The translations under genes and the position numbers were made by a program. DNA of 64,000 bases from Sphaerosporella brunnea. Lineage: Eukaryota; Ascomycota; Pezizomycetes; Pezizales; Pyronemataceae. The stretch covers positions 21,848 through 85,847 of the forward strand of contig VXIS01000209.1 of the NCBI GenBank assembly GCA_008704415.1, in the 5' to 3' direction. Below, piece by piece: positions 1 to 10,729 of the stretch; the stretch's first letter is position 1, and each line of letters opens with the position of its first letter. The notes under the pieces are model-generated. The model had not been told where the DNA came from and ran no database searches. It saw nothing but the letters and a program-made list of their open reading frames with translations.

Positions 1-87
1 ACTCGAACAGGGCGGGGACGGGGTTGATCACTTGAACGGGGCGGGGATGGGGTTCATCACTCAAACGAGGCGGGGACGGGTTTGATC
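1..87. repeat. 29-bp GC-rich minisatellite, three units
   Basis: Three head-to-tail units begin at 1, 30 and 59 (ACTCGAACAGGGCGGGGACG and variants), each 29 bp with a few substitutions. The array is cut by the left window edge, so the true copy number is unknown. The copia element starts 41 bp after the last unit. Confidence 0.85.
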
Positions 88-128
88 CGCCATTTCTGCA
101 CCAACAAAATCTTCGCGATGTTTGTTTC

Positions 129-259
129 TGTTGGAAGAAGGGAGCTTGTGTGACTGAGTGACGGCCAGTGAGACTAGATACGTGGGTGGACCTCAGTAGT
201 TAGTTAGTCGTCTGACAATCAACCAGCAGTATAACCTCGCGTTACATCAACTTTCAACA
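129..259 (+). repeat. 5' LTR of copia element
   Basis: 131 bp, beginning TGTTGGAAGAAGG and ending CTTTCAACA, with the canonical TG...CA ends. It differs from the 3' LTR at two sites (GAGACTAG versus GAGGCTAG, and CCAGCAGTA versus CCAGTAGTA). It would carry the element's promoter, but I see no obvious TATA box inside it. Confidence 0.95.
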
Positions 260-271
260 GGTTATGAGCCC
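260..271 (+). promoter_or_regulatory. Primer-binding site, half-tRNA type
   Basis: GGTTATGAGCCC lies directly against the 5' LTR. It is complementary to the anticodon stem-loop of initiator tRNA-Met (GGGCUCAUAACC) rather than to the tRNA 3' end. Drosophila copia and yeast Ty5 are known to prime from this internal half-tRNA, so the same mode is inferred here. Confidence 0.85.
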
Positions 272-353
272 GGATTTGCGTACCTAAAAATCCGCAAATA
301 TCATCAACAAGAAAATAAAACATCAACAGTTACCAACCGACAAATCAATCAAC

Positions 354-1391
354 ATGTCCAAGAAAGGAAAGGATATGTTCAAGAACTCTAAGGGTTCTTT
401 CGAGCGTCTCAATGATCACAACTACCCGACCTGGAGAGATAACTGCTCTCTTTACCTCATCTCAATGAAAGCATGGAAGATCATAACCGGAGATGAACTT
501 CCCCCGGTCATTTCTGAAAACGGCACCGCGGTTGAGGTTGCGATAGCAGCAAATCAACTCAAAAAATATGAACAGCGAAAACATGACGCCACGTTCATCA
601 TCTTTAACTTGTGCGGCAAGTCACTGCAAGCTCATATCAACAAAACCAGGGACCCTAAGAAAATGTGGGACATATTGGCAAGGCAGATGGACTCGGTTCG
701 ACACGTTACTGGTAGACAGGCTATAGTTAGATCATTCATGTCTTGCAAGCCAGTTCAAGGAGAATCTATCGACAACTGGTTTACGAACCTCAAAGATATC
801 AGCGGACAACTAATTGGAACGGAGGAGGAGATCCACGAGACCTTCTTCAAGAACCACATCTTTAACAACCTGCCATTTGAATTTGCCATGACGGCAGCGA
901 TTCTACAAGAGAAGTCCAAGCTCAATGCTGAAGAAGTTATGACAAGGCTACTGAACAACGAGCGAGCGAGATTGATGCGGAACGAATCATTGGGTGAAAC
1001 CGTGACTGCCAATGAAGAAACCACCGAGGCCCACCACTGTGTGACCAACTCAGGACGTGGACGCGGACGCGGTAGAGGACGCGGTGGCCGTGGAGGACGT
1101 CAGTGTGCCTTACAACAGGGTAGCTTGTGGTGCACCTTTTGCTGCACCGCAACTCATGATACCGAAGATTGCCGGTCCAAGCAGTGGGGCCATAAGAGAA
1201 AGCGTGATGCTGATGATTCAATGGAGTCAAGGGAGACAAGAAAACCTCAAGTCAAAGATGGTGAATGCTTCCACTGCGGGGAGACAGGCCATTTTATTGC
1301 GAAATGCCCGGTGAAGAAACGCAGCGATGAGGCCCGTGAAAAGAGAAAGAAGCAGAGAAACATGAAGAGGGAGGCTGAAGATGGGTACTGA
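354..1391 (+). CDS. gag: Copia Gag polyprotein
   Basis: The 345-residue product is the nucleocapsid/capsid precursor of the copia element. The N-terminal part has the UBN2-type gag signature (residues about 14-40, FERLNDHNYPTWRDN, then SMKAWKIITG). An RG-rich basic stretch spans residues about 232-248. Two zinc-knuckle-like motifs follow: CTFCCTATHDTEDC near residue 260 and CFHCGETGHFIAKC near residue 305. The start ATG sits 82 bp after the primer-binding site. The frame ends in UGA followed by C, and pol continues in the same frame. That stop could be a leaky gag-pol readthrough site or simply the first nonsense mutation; the eight further stops in pol favour decay, but the position just after the nucleocapsid is where a programmed stop would lie. 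Confidence 0.93.
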   Translation: MSKKGKDMFKNSKGSFERLNDHNYPTWRDNCSLYLISMKAWKIITGDELPPVISENGTAVEVAIAANQLKKYEQRKHDATFIIFNLCGKSLQAHINKTRDPKKMWDILARQMDSVRHVTGRQAIVRSFMSCKPVQGESIDNWFTNLKDISGQLIGTEEEIHETFFKNHIFNNLPFEFAMTAAILQEKSKLNAEEVMTRLLNNERARLMRNESLGETVTANEETTEAHHCVTNSGRGRGRGRGRGGRGGRQCALQQGSLWCTFCCTATHDTEDCRSKQWGHKRKRDADDSMESRETRKPQVKDGECFHCGETGHFIAKCPVKKRSDEAREKRKKQRNMKREAEDGY

Positions 1392-4300
1392 CGGTACTCG
1401 GCAGCATCCACCGCGTACAATTCCGAGGTCATGCTATCGACTGAAGTGCCAAGACAACAACCTACCTCAGAATACTGGGCTGTGGATTCTGCTGCCGCTG
1501 ACCATATGTGTAACAACAAGCTTGCTTTTACAGGACCCTTAATCCCTAGAAAAACAGTAATCAAACTAGGTGATCACAGCGAAGTTCACTCAAGGTTTTT
1601 TGGATACATAACACTAATATGTAATACCACCACTATCCACGTTCTATACGTATCGGAATTCCGGATTTCTCTACTATCGGTGCGACAATTAGACAAGGAT
1701 GGCTGGACTACTATCTTCGGAAATGGGAGGGCAATTCTAGGCAACTCTAATCAATCTACGGGCCTCATTGTACAAAATATCGACAATCTGTACTGATTTA
1801 AGCTCCATCAATTCGCTAAAGCTCATGCGGTTACGACCCGTTTAAGGGCTCGAAACCAGCAACCAACTGCTGAAGTTACGACGCAAACTGAGGAAGCGAC
1901 CCCAGAAGATGCAGAAGAATCAACCTCAGGCTTGATTGACGATGAGGGAATTGAATCCCAAGACATCTCAATAGAAAAATCACGTCTATCCAAGAAAGGC
2001 CCAGACTCTATAGACACCTGGTATCGCCGACTAGCCCATCTCCATCACTCGGCTCAGACAAAGCTACTAAAACACGTAAATGCTAATGTCAAGGAATCAG
2101 AAGAAAACTAAGACGAAACTGGACCCTGCGATGTATGTGTCAGGGCCAAGCATGCTCAAAAGTTTGAGAGAAAAGCAGTCAGACGAGTGTCAGCTACATT
2201 TGAGCTCATCCACTCTGACATAGCAAGACCATTTCAACCCATTGCAGTTGGAGCAACGTATTACATCGTCTATATTGATGACCATACGAGGCACACAGAA
2301 GTATACTTCTTGGGGACCAAATCGGCTTCGGAAGTTTTCTCTAAATTCAAGCACTTTTAAGCTTGGACCCGCACTCAAGGGTATCAAATCAAACGATTCC
2401 CCTACGACAATGGACGAGGAGAGTTCAACAATGGTGAGTTTCAAGATGTGCTTGGAGCAGCTGGAATTGCATATGAGCCTGCACCTCCCTATACTCAACA
2501 CAAGAATGGAGTCGCTGAGCGCATGATACGCACTCTGAGTACAAAGGGAAGAAGTATGATGCTGGATGCTAAAGTCCCCATGCGATTGTGGGCAGAAGCA
2601 ATTAAAACAGCTTGCTACCTTCATCGACGCACAGCAACAACGAGTCTTCAAGGAGCAATGACTCCCCACGAGGCTCTCTATGGAACCTCACCAAAACTAC
2701 ACCATCTCAGAAGGTTTGGGTGCGTGGTCTACAAGCATATACCAAAACAACAGAGAAATGGCAAGTTTGGCGAGCGATCCAGACCATGCATGATGCTTGG
2801 ATAAGTCCACCAGACGACCAAAATATGGAGAATTTGGGACTTTAGCAGTAGCCCGAGAGGTCGAGCTGTGGAATGCTCAAACGTTATCTTTGCCGAAAAC
2901 CAAGATGCATGCGAAAAGCAAGTACCAGACGAACCTGGTATCACACTTAAAGACTGGCCTGAAGAAGCCTGTGACGATGACAATGACAATTACGAGGTTG
3001 GAGAACCAACCGTCGTTCAAACTGAATGTACGTACGATGACGATGACGATGACGATGAGGATAACGATGACAATTAGAATATCGATGCTTACAAAGACTG
3101 GATAGATATACCAAGCCGTCGAGAGGTGAGCAAAAGACGTGTCTCAGTTAACAAAGGCATTATCAACGACGCGATGCAAGCAAGGGGTGATATCTCCACA
3201 GAAAAGCTTGCAATCGCTATGTTGAGCAGCAACGACGATGACGACGATAACGAGGCAAATCTCTATAATGACCCCACCTTAATCGAAGAAGCCCTGGCAA
3301 GACCAGACGCAAACAAATGGAAGGAAGCAATGAAAGAGGAATGGAAGGCTTTCTTGCAGAACAACACATTCAATGCTTTCGAAGAGGAGCTGCTGCCTGG
3401 GACGGACCTGTCATCAATACGGATAGTGGATCTGGACCAATTCACACCCATCAGTATCCCACCAAATGCAAACCCCATCGACAGTAAGTGGGTTCTCAGA
3501 ACGAAGGTCAACGTCGACGGAATCATCAGATACAAGGCTCGATTAGTCATAGGAGGTTTTCAGCAAATCAAGGGAATCGACTTCGATGAAACATACACCC
3601 CTGTTTCGAAGCTAACCACCCTCAGAATGATGATGGCTATGGCAGCGAAGAACGGATAGACAGTCGATCACATGGACGTCGTAATAGCATTTTTCAACCC
3701 CGAAATTGACAGAGACAACATCTACATGGGATTACCGCCAGGAATTGACTGGATAGATCCCAGACTTGCAGATATCAGCACAGTTCGACTCAAAAAGGCC
3801 CTGTACAGACTAAAGCAAGCACCACACTTGTGGTACGAAGAAATCGACGCCTTCTTACTATCAATCGGTTTTACGCAATCAACGACAGATTCGAACCTGT
3901 ATATCCAGAACGGTGCAGCCCTAATCCTCTATGTTGACGACATCCTGATAGCATACAACCAACTCAACTCAGTTGGAGCTGCAGTCAAGCAGCAACTGAA
4001 AGAGCGCTTTAAGATGAAGGACCTAGGTCGTGTCAGGCGATTTCTCAGAATCGAAGTTGATGAGAATCACAACGTCTCACAAACAAGCTACATCGAGGCT
4101 ATCTTACGAAGATTCGGAATGGAAAATGCTAAGTCTGCAACTAGCCCAATAGATCCGAATGTCCGTCTCGATAACCCACACTGTGAAGATAAGGAAGCAG
4201 ACAAGATGCTATATCTCTCAATGGTAGGATCACTAATGTACGCCGCTTTGGGAATGAGACTAGATCTGGCCTTCTGTGTTACTAGCCTCAGTCGATACAA

Positions 4301-4904
4301 CTCTCGACCCTTAGCCAGGCATCTTACAGCTGCGAAGCGCGCTCTACAATACCTCAAGAGCACAGCCAACCTCAAAATTCACTATGATGTTGCAATACGT
4401 AATCATGAAAGCTCAACCGTTACTGGATTCACCGACTCGGATTGGGCCGGGAACCTAACTAAGAGAAAGTCAGTCGGAGGTTGCATATTCTCGATTGGAA
4501 GTTCGGGACCAATTCACTGACACTCAAAATCCCAATCAGTGGTGGCTCTCTCTACCTTGGAGGCCAAGTACATTGCGTGCTTGAATGCTACACGAGAGGT
4601 GCTGTGGCTATAGCGTCTCGAAGCCGACATCACTCTAGCCCTGATTAAAGGAAAATCACAAAGCACACCAGTCAAAATTGGTTGCGATAATCAAGGGGCT
4701 TTAAAGTTGCTTGAAACTGGAGTAATTCAAGCGAAGACAAAACACATTGATGTCAAATACCATCATACTCGTGATGAGATCTTAAAGGGAAAGGTTGAAT
4801 TCAGCTACGTTGCTTTGGCGGAGAACCCGGCGGACATCCTCACAAAGGCGCTCAACGCGCACAAGCATAATTACATCCTCAACAAACTATATTTGAAGCG
4901 TTAG
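1392..4904 (+). pseudogene. pol: Copia Pol (protease, integrase, RT, RNase H), nonsense-broken
   Basis: This region continues in the gag frame without any frameshift. The protease active-site motif WAVDSAAADHMC is near 1475. The integrase has a His/Cys zinc site (RLAHLHH...CDVCVRAKH), the first Asp in ELIHSDIARPF, YDNGRGEF at the second Asp and HKNGVAERM at the Glu. An acidic Asp-rich linker is encoded near 3030-3075. Reverse transcriptase shows SKWVLRTK, ETYTPVSKLTTLR and LYVDDILI at about 3927-3950. RNase H shows TGFTDSDWAG, VVALSTLEAKY and a terminal VALAENPADILTKAL. In-frame stops lie at 1389, 1794, 2109, 2358, 2802, 3075, 3657, 4518 and 4611; the stop at 4902 is the natural end. Each premature stop can be explained by a single C:G to T:A transition, most clearly at 3657 and 4518, where conserved Trp codons are expected. 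Confidence 0.95.
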
Positions 4905-4969
4905 ACTCTGCCTGGAATAAGGGGGTGCGCAGGAGCGCTTGGTAATTGGAGATGGGAACTCTGTCATCC

Positions 4970-4980
4970 AAGAGGGGGTG
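4970..4980 (+). promoter_or_regulatory. Polypurine tract
   Basis: AAGAGGGGGTG abuts the 3' LTR and is the expected plus-strand primer site for LTR-element reverse transcription. Confidence 0.85.
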
Positions 4981-5111
4981 TGTTGGAAGAAGGGAGCTTG
5001 TGTGACTGAGTGACGGCCAGTGAGGCTAGATACGTGGGTGGACCTCAGTAGTTAGTTAGTCGTCTGACAATCAACCAGTAGTATAACCTCGCGTTACATC
5101 AACTTTCAACA
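4981..5111 (+). repeat. 3' LTR of copia element
   Basis: 131 bp, about 98.5 percent identical to the 5' LTR, followed directly by the second GTTTC target duplication at 5112-5116. Confidence 0.95.
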
Positions 5112-5296
5112 GTTTCCATGGGACAATATACAGAGAAGTTTCTCGGGGTTCGACATGTGAGCTACATGAGATGTCATGGAAAGCACAAACCCGAGGGCTC
5201 AGAGCATTCACTTCTCTCACCAGATGTTCCTAGTCTATATTCATCCATGCAGCCGAGTCAGGTTTTACCAGCTCAATCAGGATTGTTACTCAACCG

Positions 5297-5413
5297 CAGT
5301 GTTCCTCACGGGCCCGGGCGGCCTGCCGGTCGGCTTGGACGGTCTGCCAAAGTCCGGTCCAGTCCACTCTTTTTGGTGGACTGCGATGACCCAGTGCGGG
5401 ATTTCCAGCGGAC
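5297..5413 (+). mobile_element. Truncated hAT element, one terminal end
   Basis: It begins with the 13-bp terminal inverted repeat CAGTGTTCCTCAC and is collinear, with four mismatches over 117 bp, with the left end of the complete element at 47026. Homology stops abruptly at about 5413 and no matching right end is visible, so this is a truncated or rearranged copy. The high identity indicates recent activity of the family. Confidence 0.85.
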
Positions 5414-5499
5414 TGGAATAGGGAAGCTTGTGGTTGGCGAATCAAGTGTGCAGCTGCCTGGAGGGTCGTCGATTCTGGAGATTTTGTACCGCGATTCCA

Positions 5500-5994
5500 T
5501 TACGCGCCAGCACTTAGCCAGTAGGAACTGATGATCACGGCCCATCGTGCGGGTTGACGATGCAGACGACCACGCGGTGACCATCGGGATGAGCGATCGC
5601 CGATAACCTCGGTTCTTGCCCGACGCGGACGGGCACCACTGCATCCATCATGGCAGCAAACCGCACGAATGGGCTCGCTGTCACCAAAACCATCCGTTTC
5701 GGCGGAAATCCTATTAGAGCCGCTCAGACAGGCGTTTATATTTTTTTCGACGTTTATGGACTTAAGGCCAGTTTCGGCGTCAAATGGCTTCCAGACATCG
5801 ATAAACAGCCGGTTGGAAATTCGGATATCCAAGTCAAAAACGCCCGTCTGAGCGGCCCGATTGGTCGTTGCCATGCAAAAGTAAACCGGGGTGCGATATT
5901 GGATCTCGTGTGACCGCGCGATGTCTATCACCTCAGACTGACCGGAACAGGACTCCTCACCCTCCTCGGCTGTTCGTTGCCGCTTGGCGAACAT
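5500..5994 (-). CDS. Hypothetical protein, basic N-terminus
   Basis: An ATG-started open frame of 164 residues on the minus strand. The N-terminus carries a possible nuclear localisation cluster (MFAKRQRTAEEGEES), and the middle (TGVFDLDIRISNRLFIDVW) looks protein-like. The C-terminal third is Arg/Ser-rich and low in complexity. No domain is recognised. The inverted repeat at 5719-5856 lies inside it, so the frame could instead be a by-product of that repeat; a shorter plus-strand frame (5650-5913) overlaps. No intron or TATA box supports it. Confidence 0.25.
   Translation of the reverse strand: MFAKRQRTAEEGEESCSGQSEVIDIARSHEIQYRTPVYFCMATTNRAAQTGVFDLDIRISNRLFIDVWKPFDAETGLKSINVEKNINACLSGSNRISAETDGFGDSEPIRAVCCHDGCSGARPRRARTEVIGDRSSRWSPRGRLHRQPARWAVIISSYWLSAGA
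5719..5856. repeat. Inverted repeat with 19-bp arms
   Basis: GCCGCTCAGACAGGCGTTT at 5719-5737 pairs with the arm at 5838-5856, with one mismatch out of 19, around a 100-bp spacer. It could form a hairpin in RNA or be the collapsed ends of a small mobile element. No target duplication is evident. Confidence 0.75.
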
Positions 5995-7836
5995 CGAAAT
6001 CGCAGTTGGAACTGTGGCGTGCCAGCCAGGAAGAGACTTCTCTTGCCGGGCATGGCGGGTGCTTACACCCTCGCCCTCTCTCCACGGCGCTGCCTGTCAA
6101 GCGGAGGTCACTTCCGCGATGCCAGCAGTGTTTTGGGATCGCCAAAAGGACGGTGTAGCACGTCAAAGGCACCGGACATGAGGCCGCCGTTAAAGCGAGG
6201 CCACGCTGGACCTGGGGCCGTGCGACATCAACGGGAAAACAGTTGTGGATTCTCGCACAGCCGGTGTGACGGCCATGACGATAAACAGACGACGATGGTG
6301 GGTGACCGCCCCATCACAGACACGGAATCAATGCCGGTTGCTGGTCGTTCGCGTCCAGAAACGCTGGTGAAGTAGCTTCCACAAAGCTCGTAATCAGGCT
6401 CAGGTGCCAGCGGAAGCTTTGCGCCGACACAGCGGACAGGTAGGACCTTGGTGGCCCCGTTTGCGGCCATGGAGGTCAAGTGGTGCTTCCCAGACCTCCA
6501 ATCCAATCGGCTGCACCTCCGCTGGTAGCCCGAAAGAAAACTGGAGTCATGTCGGCATGCAGCGTGTCCGGTCTTTACGTGAATACCGAGTTCTTGCCAC
6601 AAACATTTCATCCGTGTTGCTGCGCATCCAGCCGAGATTGTGGGGGCAGCGACTGTCGTTCGGTAGAGTGTGCGGCCGCAGGCTTTTGCGCTTCTCCAGC
6701 ATTCACCAGTCAGGCGTCGACGTAGAATCCTGGGAACGGTTTGGAGGACAACATGCTGAGCACGGTGAGACTGCAATTGGGCGAAGGAGATAGTCGCATA
6801 GCTCCGGTATCGCCCGTTCCGACTCGCCGACAGCGCCAGAGCGTCTATCTCCTTCCAGCGCGGCGGTCGGACGTACATACTATCTCGTGGACGACACTGC
6901 CTAGGCCGCAGCCATCAGATAAACCCCAGTTCGGCTGATGTTGCGGCGGATTGCTGGGCGTCCGTGTAGTGTCCGTGTCCGCGCAGCGCAAGCGGTGCCG
7001 TCCGAGATGGCGGCAAAAGACGTGCTTTTCGAAATCAGGTGGTGGTCAACACGAACCCGTCGAATTGGCGACAATTGATCGCGGAGACTCCATGGCAAAC
7101 AGGATCGTTGCCGAGTTGTGCTTGTAAAACATCTGATAAGTTGTCGGTGGATGGATGTCACTCGGTTTCCGTCCCGAGTGGCTGCGATGGGAAAAATTCG
7201 AAGGGGGACATGTCGAAGGATTGGACTGTGCCAAGATGAACGGAATACCTGTGTGGCGGATCGATTCTCATATCGAAACCATCTTCTACCGCATCCTCCC
7301 GAAACGTCCACAGGTGACTGGGACAGGTCAGTTATGCCACCGGTGAGCTGACCCGCACAGTCTTCATCCGCTGCCAATCAGTGCAATATTGCGATTTTGC
7401 CAATGCCACACTTCCAGTGAGAAGATGATAGGTTATTATTTCAGGGGACATGACAGCGAGCCTGATCTGCACGCTCAGTGCGAAACCCTGTTCGCCATCG
7501 ACCGCACAACCGGGCAGCGCAATCAGCACATGCCGCGAAGTGGCCGCTCTTCGACAGTCAACATTGTAGCTGAGCGATGCAGGAGGCTCCCGCGCACGTT
7601 GGATCGTGTTCCGTCGTGGCAGGAAAGTGAACTGAAATCGCCGCTGTCGCTTCCCAAGTGGGTTTCATGCGCGACGTTTGCTGCGGGGGCTTCAAAGTGT
7701 GAGGATGGTGCGATGGCGATGGTAGTCGCTGTGATCGGTTTGCGCCTTGACATCCGGCTTGAGAATTCGGAGATTTTTGCAACACGGTTCGACTGAGAAG
7801 GACACAGAGCTGCCGACGTAGGGGCTGCTACTGGCT
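5995..7836. other. No supported gene
   Basis: Many overlapping short frames occur on both strands, the longest being 216 residues on the minus strand (6228-6878, true ATG). None shows a recognisable domain, intron or promoter. I treat the stretch as intergenic or decayed sequence. Confidence 0.5.
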
Positions 7837-8085
7837 GTGATGGGAAACTTCGTGTCTTGCGGAACTGCAAGGACCCTCAATCTTGCCTCGCTTAAGCGTC
7901 GGCTGGTAGTTGTTGCCTCCCCAGAGGAGCCAACACGAAGGCACAAGAGGCGCACGATGTACACCGTACTGGGATGTACAAGACGCCACCGCGGAGCCGG
8001 TCGCAGATGCGTATGTTGCAACCCGGAGGGCCTTCTAGAGCGGAGCGGGGTAGAGTGCTGGCGAGCGGCGCGGAGCGTTGAGTAG
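7837..8085 (+). CDS. Possible small protein with lipidation-type N-terminus
   Basis: An 82-residue ATG frame begins MGNFVSCG, which fits the N-myristoylation (Gly2) plus palmitoylation (Cys7) pattern of membrane-anchored signalling proteins. The rest is Arg/Cys-rich (TRRHKRRTMYTVLGCTRRHR, then GRRCVCC) with no known domain. There is no supporting intron and a longer minus-strand frame overlaps it, so the motif may be chance. Confidence 0.2.
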   Translation: MMGNFVSCGTARTLNLASLKRRLVVVASPEEPTRRHKRRTMYTVLGCTRRHRGAGRRCVCCNPEGLLERSGVECWRAARSVE

Positions 8086-9306
8086 TGAGACGGGGAGGGT
8101 TTACCTCCTCGAGTGTTCCGGTGAACAACTAAAAACATTTTCTTCTTTCTGCTCCTAACCTTCTGATCGGATCGCCCGCGCTCGGTCGGTCGGTTGTGCG
8201 GTAGGTTAATTTCAGCCGGAATCCTATCACCGAATGCATCTCGAAGACGATGGATAGATGGTGGAAAGGTATGAGTGGTCGTGCGTCATTCAAATCCACA
8301 CCCGGGAGGCGGTTGGCCGGTCAGTCAAGAGCCGCACTCACAGCGGGTTGTGTTTGGGCGCGTAAGAAGGCATTCAACGGGCGGAAACGCGTGTTTCTTC
8401 GGGAATCAAATGGCGTGTGGAACCTAACTGATAATTAACATCTCGATAATGACAAACCTGAACTGAACTGGAATCTTTCTTACCGCAGTGAGTCAGGCAA
8501 AGTCGGGCCGAGCCTGCCCGCGAGGCGTTGCGTATGGCGCGCCAACGCTCATATGACGAGAAATTCCGAACCCAGTCAGATCGTCAGCATCGACATCATA
8601 TCGATGCATGCAGCACTACCGCAATATCGGGACACGCAGGCAACTGGATTGACCGGCAAGTACGTCTCCAAGGCCTGGTCGAGGTAATGCATTGATTACA
8701 GCGGTCGCTGTGCTTCGTGTTCTTGACCCTCACACTCATCCCTGAATCCTTTGTTCCTACATCTTATCAAATCGCAGTAGACTTCTTACTCCTAAAATTC
8801 AAAAGTATTGAAGCGCTGACCAGACCGGACACCCGAACCATGCGGGCGCTTGGCGAAAAGTCACCCCGCCGTCGCCGCCTACAAAAAATCTCAATTCAAT
8901 GGCCAACTCGCAGGAACAACCAGCGGCGTATTGTTACGCGTGTTTCCAATATTTTGGGGACCGATGATCGGAAGGCTGTGCTCAGGCAGGAGTGGAAAAC
9001 GTCTTGACGGCGTCGCATAGAAACTTCGAGTCGCTTGGTGCTGTCGGTCAAACCCCTGTCGATGCAACACTGCCTACTTCCTTCCACCACCCCCACAACT
9101 ACCAATTTCGAGCGAGCGCGCCGTCACCAGCTGAGCACGCATCGACGGATATATTGCGCCGGATAAGTGGTGCTGGCGTCTACTGTGTGGAGACCCCGCA
9201 TGTTGGTGACGAAAGCTGTTGTATAGAGTGTAGCCGACGCACATGATAAGGCATGCCTGCTTTCAGGTCCTTAACATCTACACCCGCGCATCAGAAAACA
9301 TCACAA
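8086..9306. other. No supported gene
   Basis: Only short frames of fewer than 100 residues occur, with no repeats or motifs that I recognise. Confidence 0.5.
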
Positions 9307-9384
9307 GTCTTTGTGGCTTAATGGTGGAGCATTGATCCGGGCTTGGGGCGACTGCAGCGTCCCGGGTTCAAATATCTGCAAGAT
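9307..9384 (+). other. tRNA-like A-box/B-box pair (degenerate or SINE head)
   Basis: TGGCTTAATGG (9313) resembles a pol III A box and GGGTTCAAAT (9364) a B box, about 50 bp apart as in a tRNA gene. A short D-stem (GCT/AGC) is possible, but the anticodon and T stems do not pair and the acceptor ends match poorly, so this is not a functional tRNA. Confidence 0.25.
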
Positions 9385-9855
9385 CGTTTCGCGGGTTTGG
9401 GGAGTGCCCAGGGACGCCTGGGCCGGGTAAGGTAAGTATTACCAGACTTAACTTTTTGCCTCTGGTTGCGTCTGAAGTCAACACCTGCCTTGTATCGTGA
9501 CTTGGTGGAAAGCGAATGGCAATCGCTTTTTAACACTGACCGGAATGGATCGCGGCTACCTCTTTATACCAGCCACAGGTGTCTCGGCTGAGATTCGTTT
9601 CTCCCAAGCTGGACTTCTAAATTTCAAGCAGCCAAACAGGGTCTTGGAGGCCTCACGCAGCGCTTCCTTGCGGCGCAAAAGCTGGTTGGGGCAGGATGAT
9701 ATGCCATCTGTAGAGACGCAGCGTTGCTTATCTGGCACTGAGTGGTACTGATCTATATCGCGAGCAGACGCTGTGGTAAGGTGATGTTGATCGTGGTGGT
9801 CGTGTCGTCGTCATTGAGTATCAAACATTATGTCACCACCAACCACCGCCGAGAC

Positions 9856-9884
9856 AGATTCGAACCCCATTAGTTGAGCTACGT
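9856..9884 (-). other. Second tRNA-like fragment with A and B boxes fused
   Basis: On the minus strand TAGCTCAACTAATGG is followed almost at once by GGTTCGAATC. These look like pol III A- and B-box sequences with the anticodon arm missing, as in a deleted tRNA-derived repeat. Confidence 0.25.
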
Positions 9885-10240
9885 GCAGGTGCGCTCTCAC
9901 TACGTTGCATTATGTCCAGCGGGTGAGTCACTGCCTATCTCGCAAGAAAGCGCCGTATGCAAAAGCAGGTAGTGAAGGAATTGATTAATCCGTCGCAAAT
10001 ATGCAAATTTGTCACCAGTTTGCTTACACCATATGTAGTGTGATAATAAGATACTTTAATTACTTCATTACATAAATATCTAGAAAGTAACATTCACCCA
10101 CGAACCCATTACGTTCACGAAGCAGCTTGTACACATTCGATGCCTGCACGCGCGATTCATACAGACGTTTGGGTCGTCATATTGGGTGTGCACGGTTTCA
10201 CACACGTGACACTTCCAGAAAGGACGCGGGCTAGCCATTG

Positions 10241-10321
10241 TGAGTTTTGTGTGGCTTTTGGTTTGTGGTTGTTGTGGTTGTTGTGGATTTTTTGGTTGTT
10301 GTGGTTGTTGTGGCTGTAGTC
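10241..10321. repeat. GT-rich low-complexity tract
   Basis: Runs of GGTTGTTGTGG units. The apparent minus-strand Asn/His-rich frame is a product of this simple repeat. Confidence 0.8.
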
Positions 10322-10729
10322 GTGTTGATATGATGGAGTCGAGGAGAGATCCACAGGGTTTTATGCATTCATCAGAAGGTTTGAATTAGAGATGATATTG
10401 TTGGAAGAGAACTTTGTAGTCCCTTCCAACCTGTTCGGAGTCTTACTATGATATTCAAAATTAGGTGAAGTACCGGTGAAGGCCACATTCAAAACTTGTT
10501 GAGTGCAGGATAGCGATGTTGACTCTGCCGAGTTTTCCCTGATGTTCAAGAGGCTGCACAACGGCAGCCGGTCAAAGGGTTGCTGAAGACGACGTAGTTG
10601 CCGAGACACAGATTGTAGAAATGTATGAGGTGGTCCGTGTGGATGATGGTATGTGAAACATGAAAGAGTAATCTCTGTGGCACCATTACCTGGAATTTAC
10701 CCAGTCCGCGCGCGTGAGGCGTGGTAAAC

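Larger units (their letters stand above)
129..5111 (+). mobile_element. Full-length Ty1/copia LTR retrotransposon
   Basis: The element has two 131-bp LTRs (129-259 and 4981-5111), a primer-binding site, a polypurine tract and gag-protease-integrase-RT-RNase H in the copia order. It is flanked by a perfect 5-bp target duplication, GTTTC, at 124-128 and 5112-5116. The LTRs differ at only two positions, both transitions, so insertion is recent. All coding domains lie in one reading frame but are cut by nine in-frame stops, so this copy is probably non-autonomous for pol although structurally complete. Confidence 0.97.

Noticed and set aside
9307..9384. Functional tRNA gene
   Set aside because: A- and B-box-like sequences are present but the anticodon and T stems do not pair.
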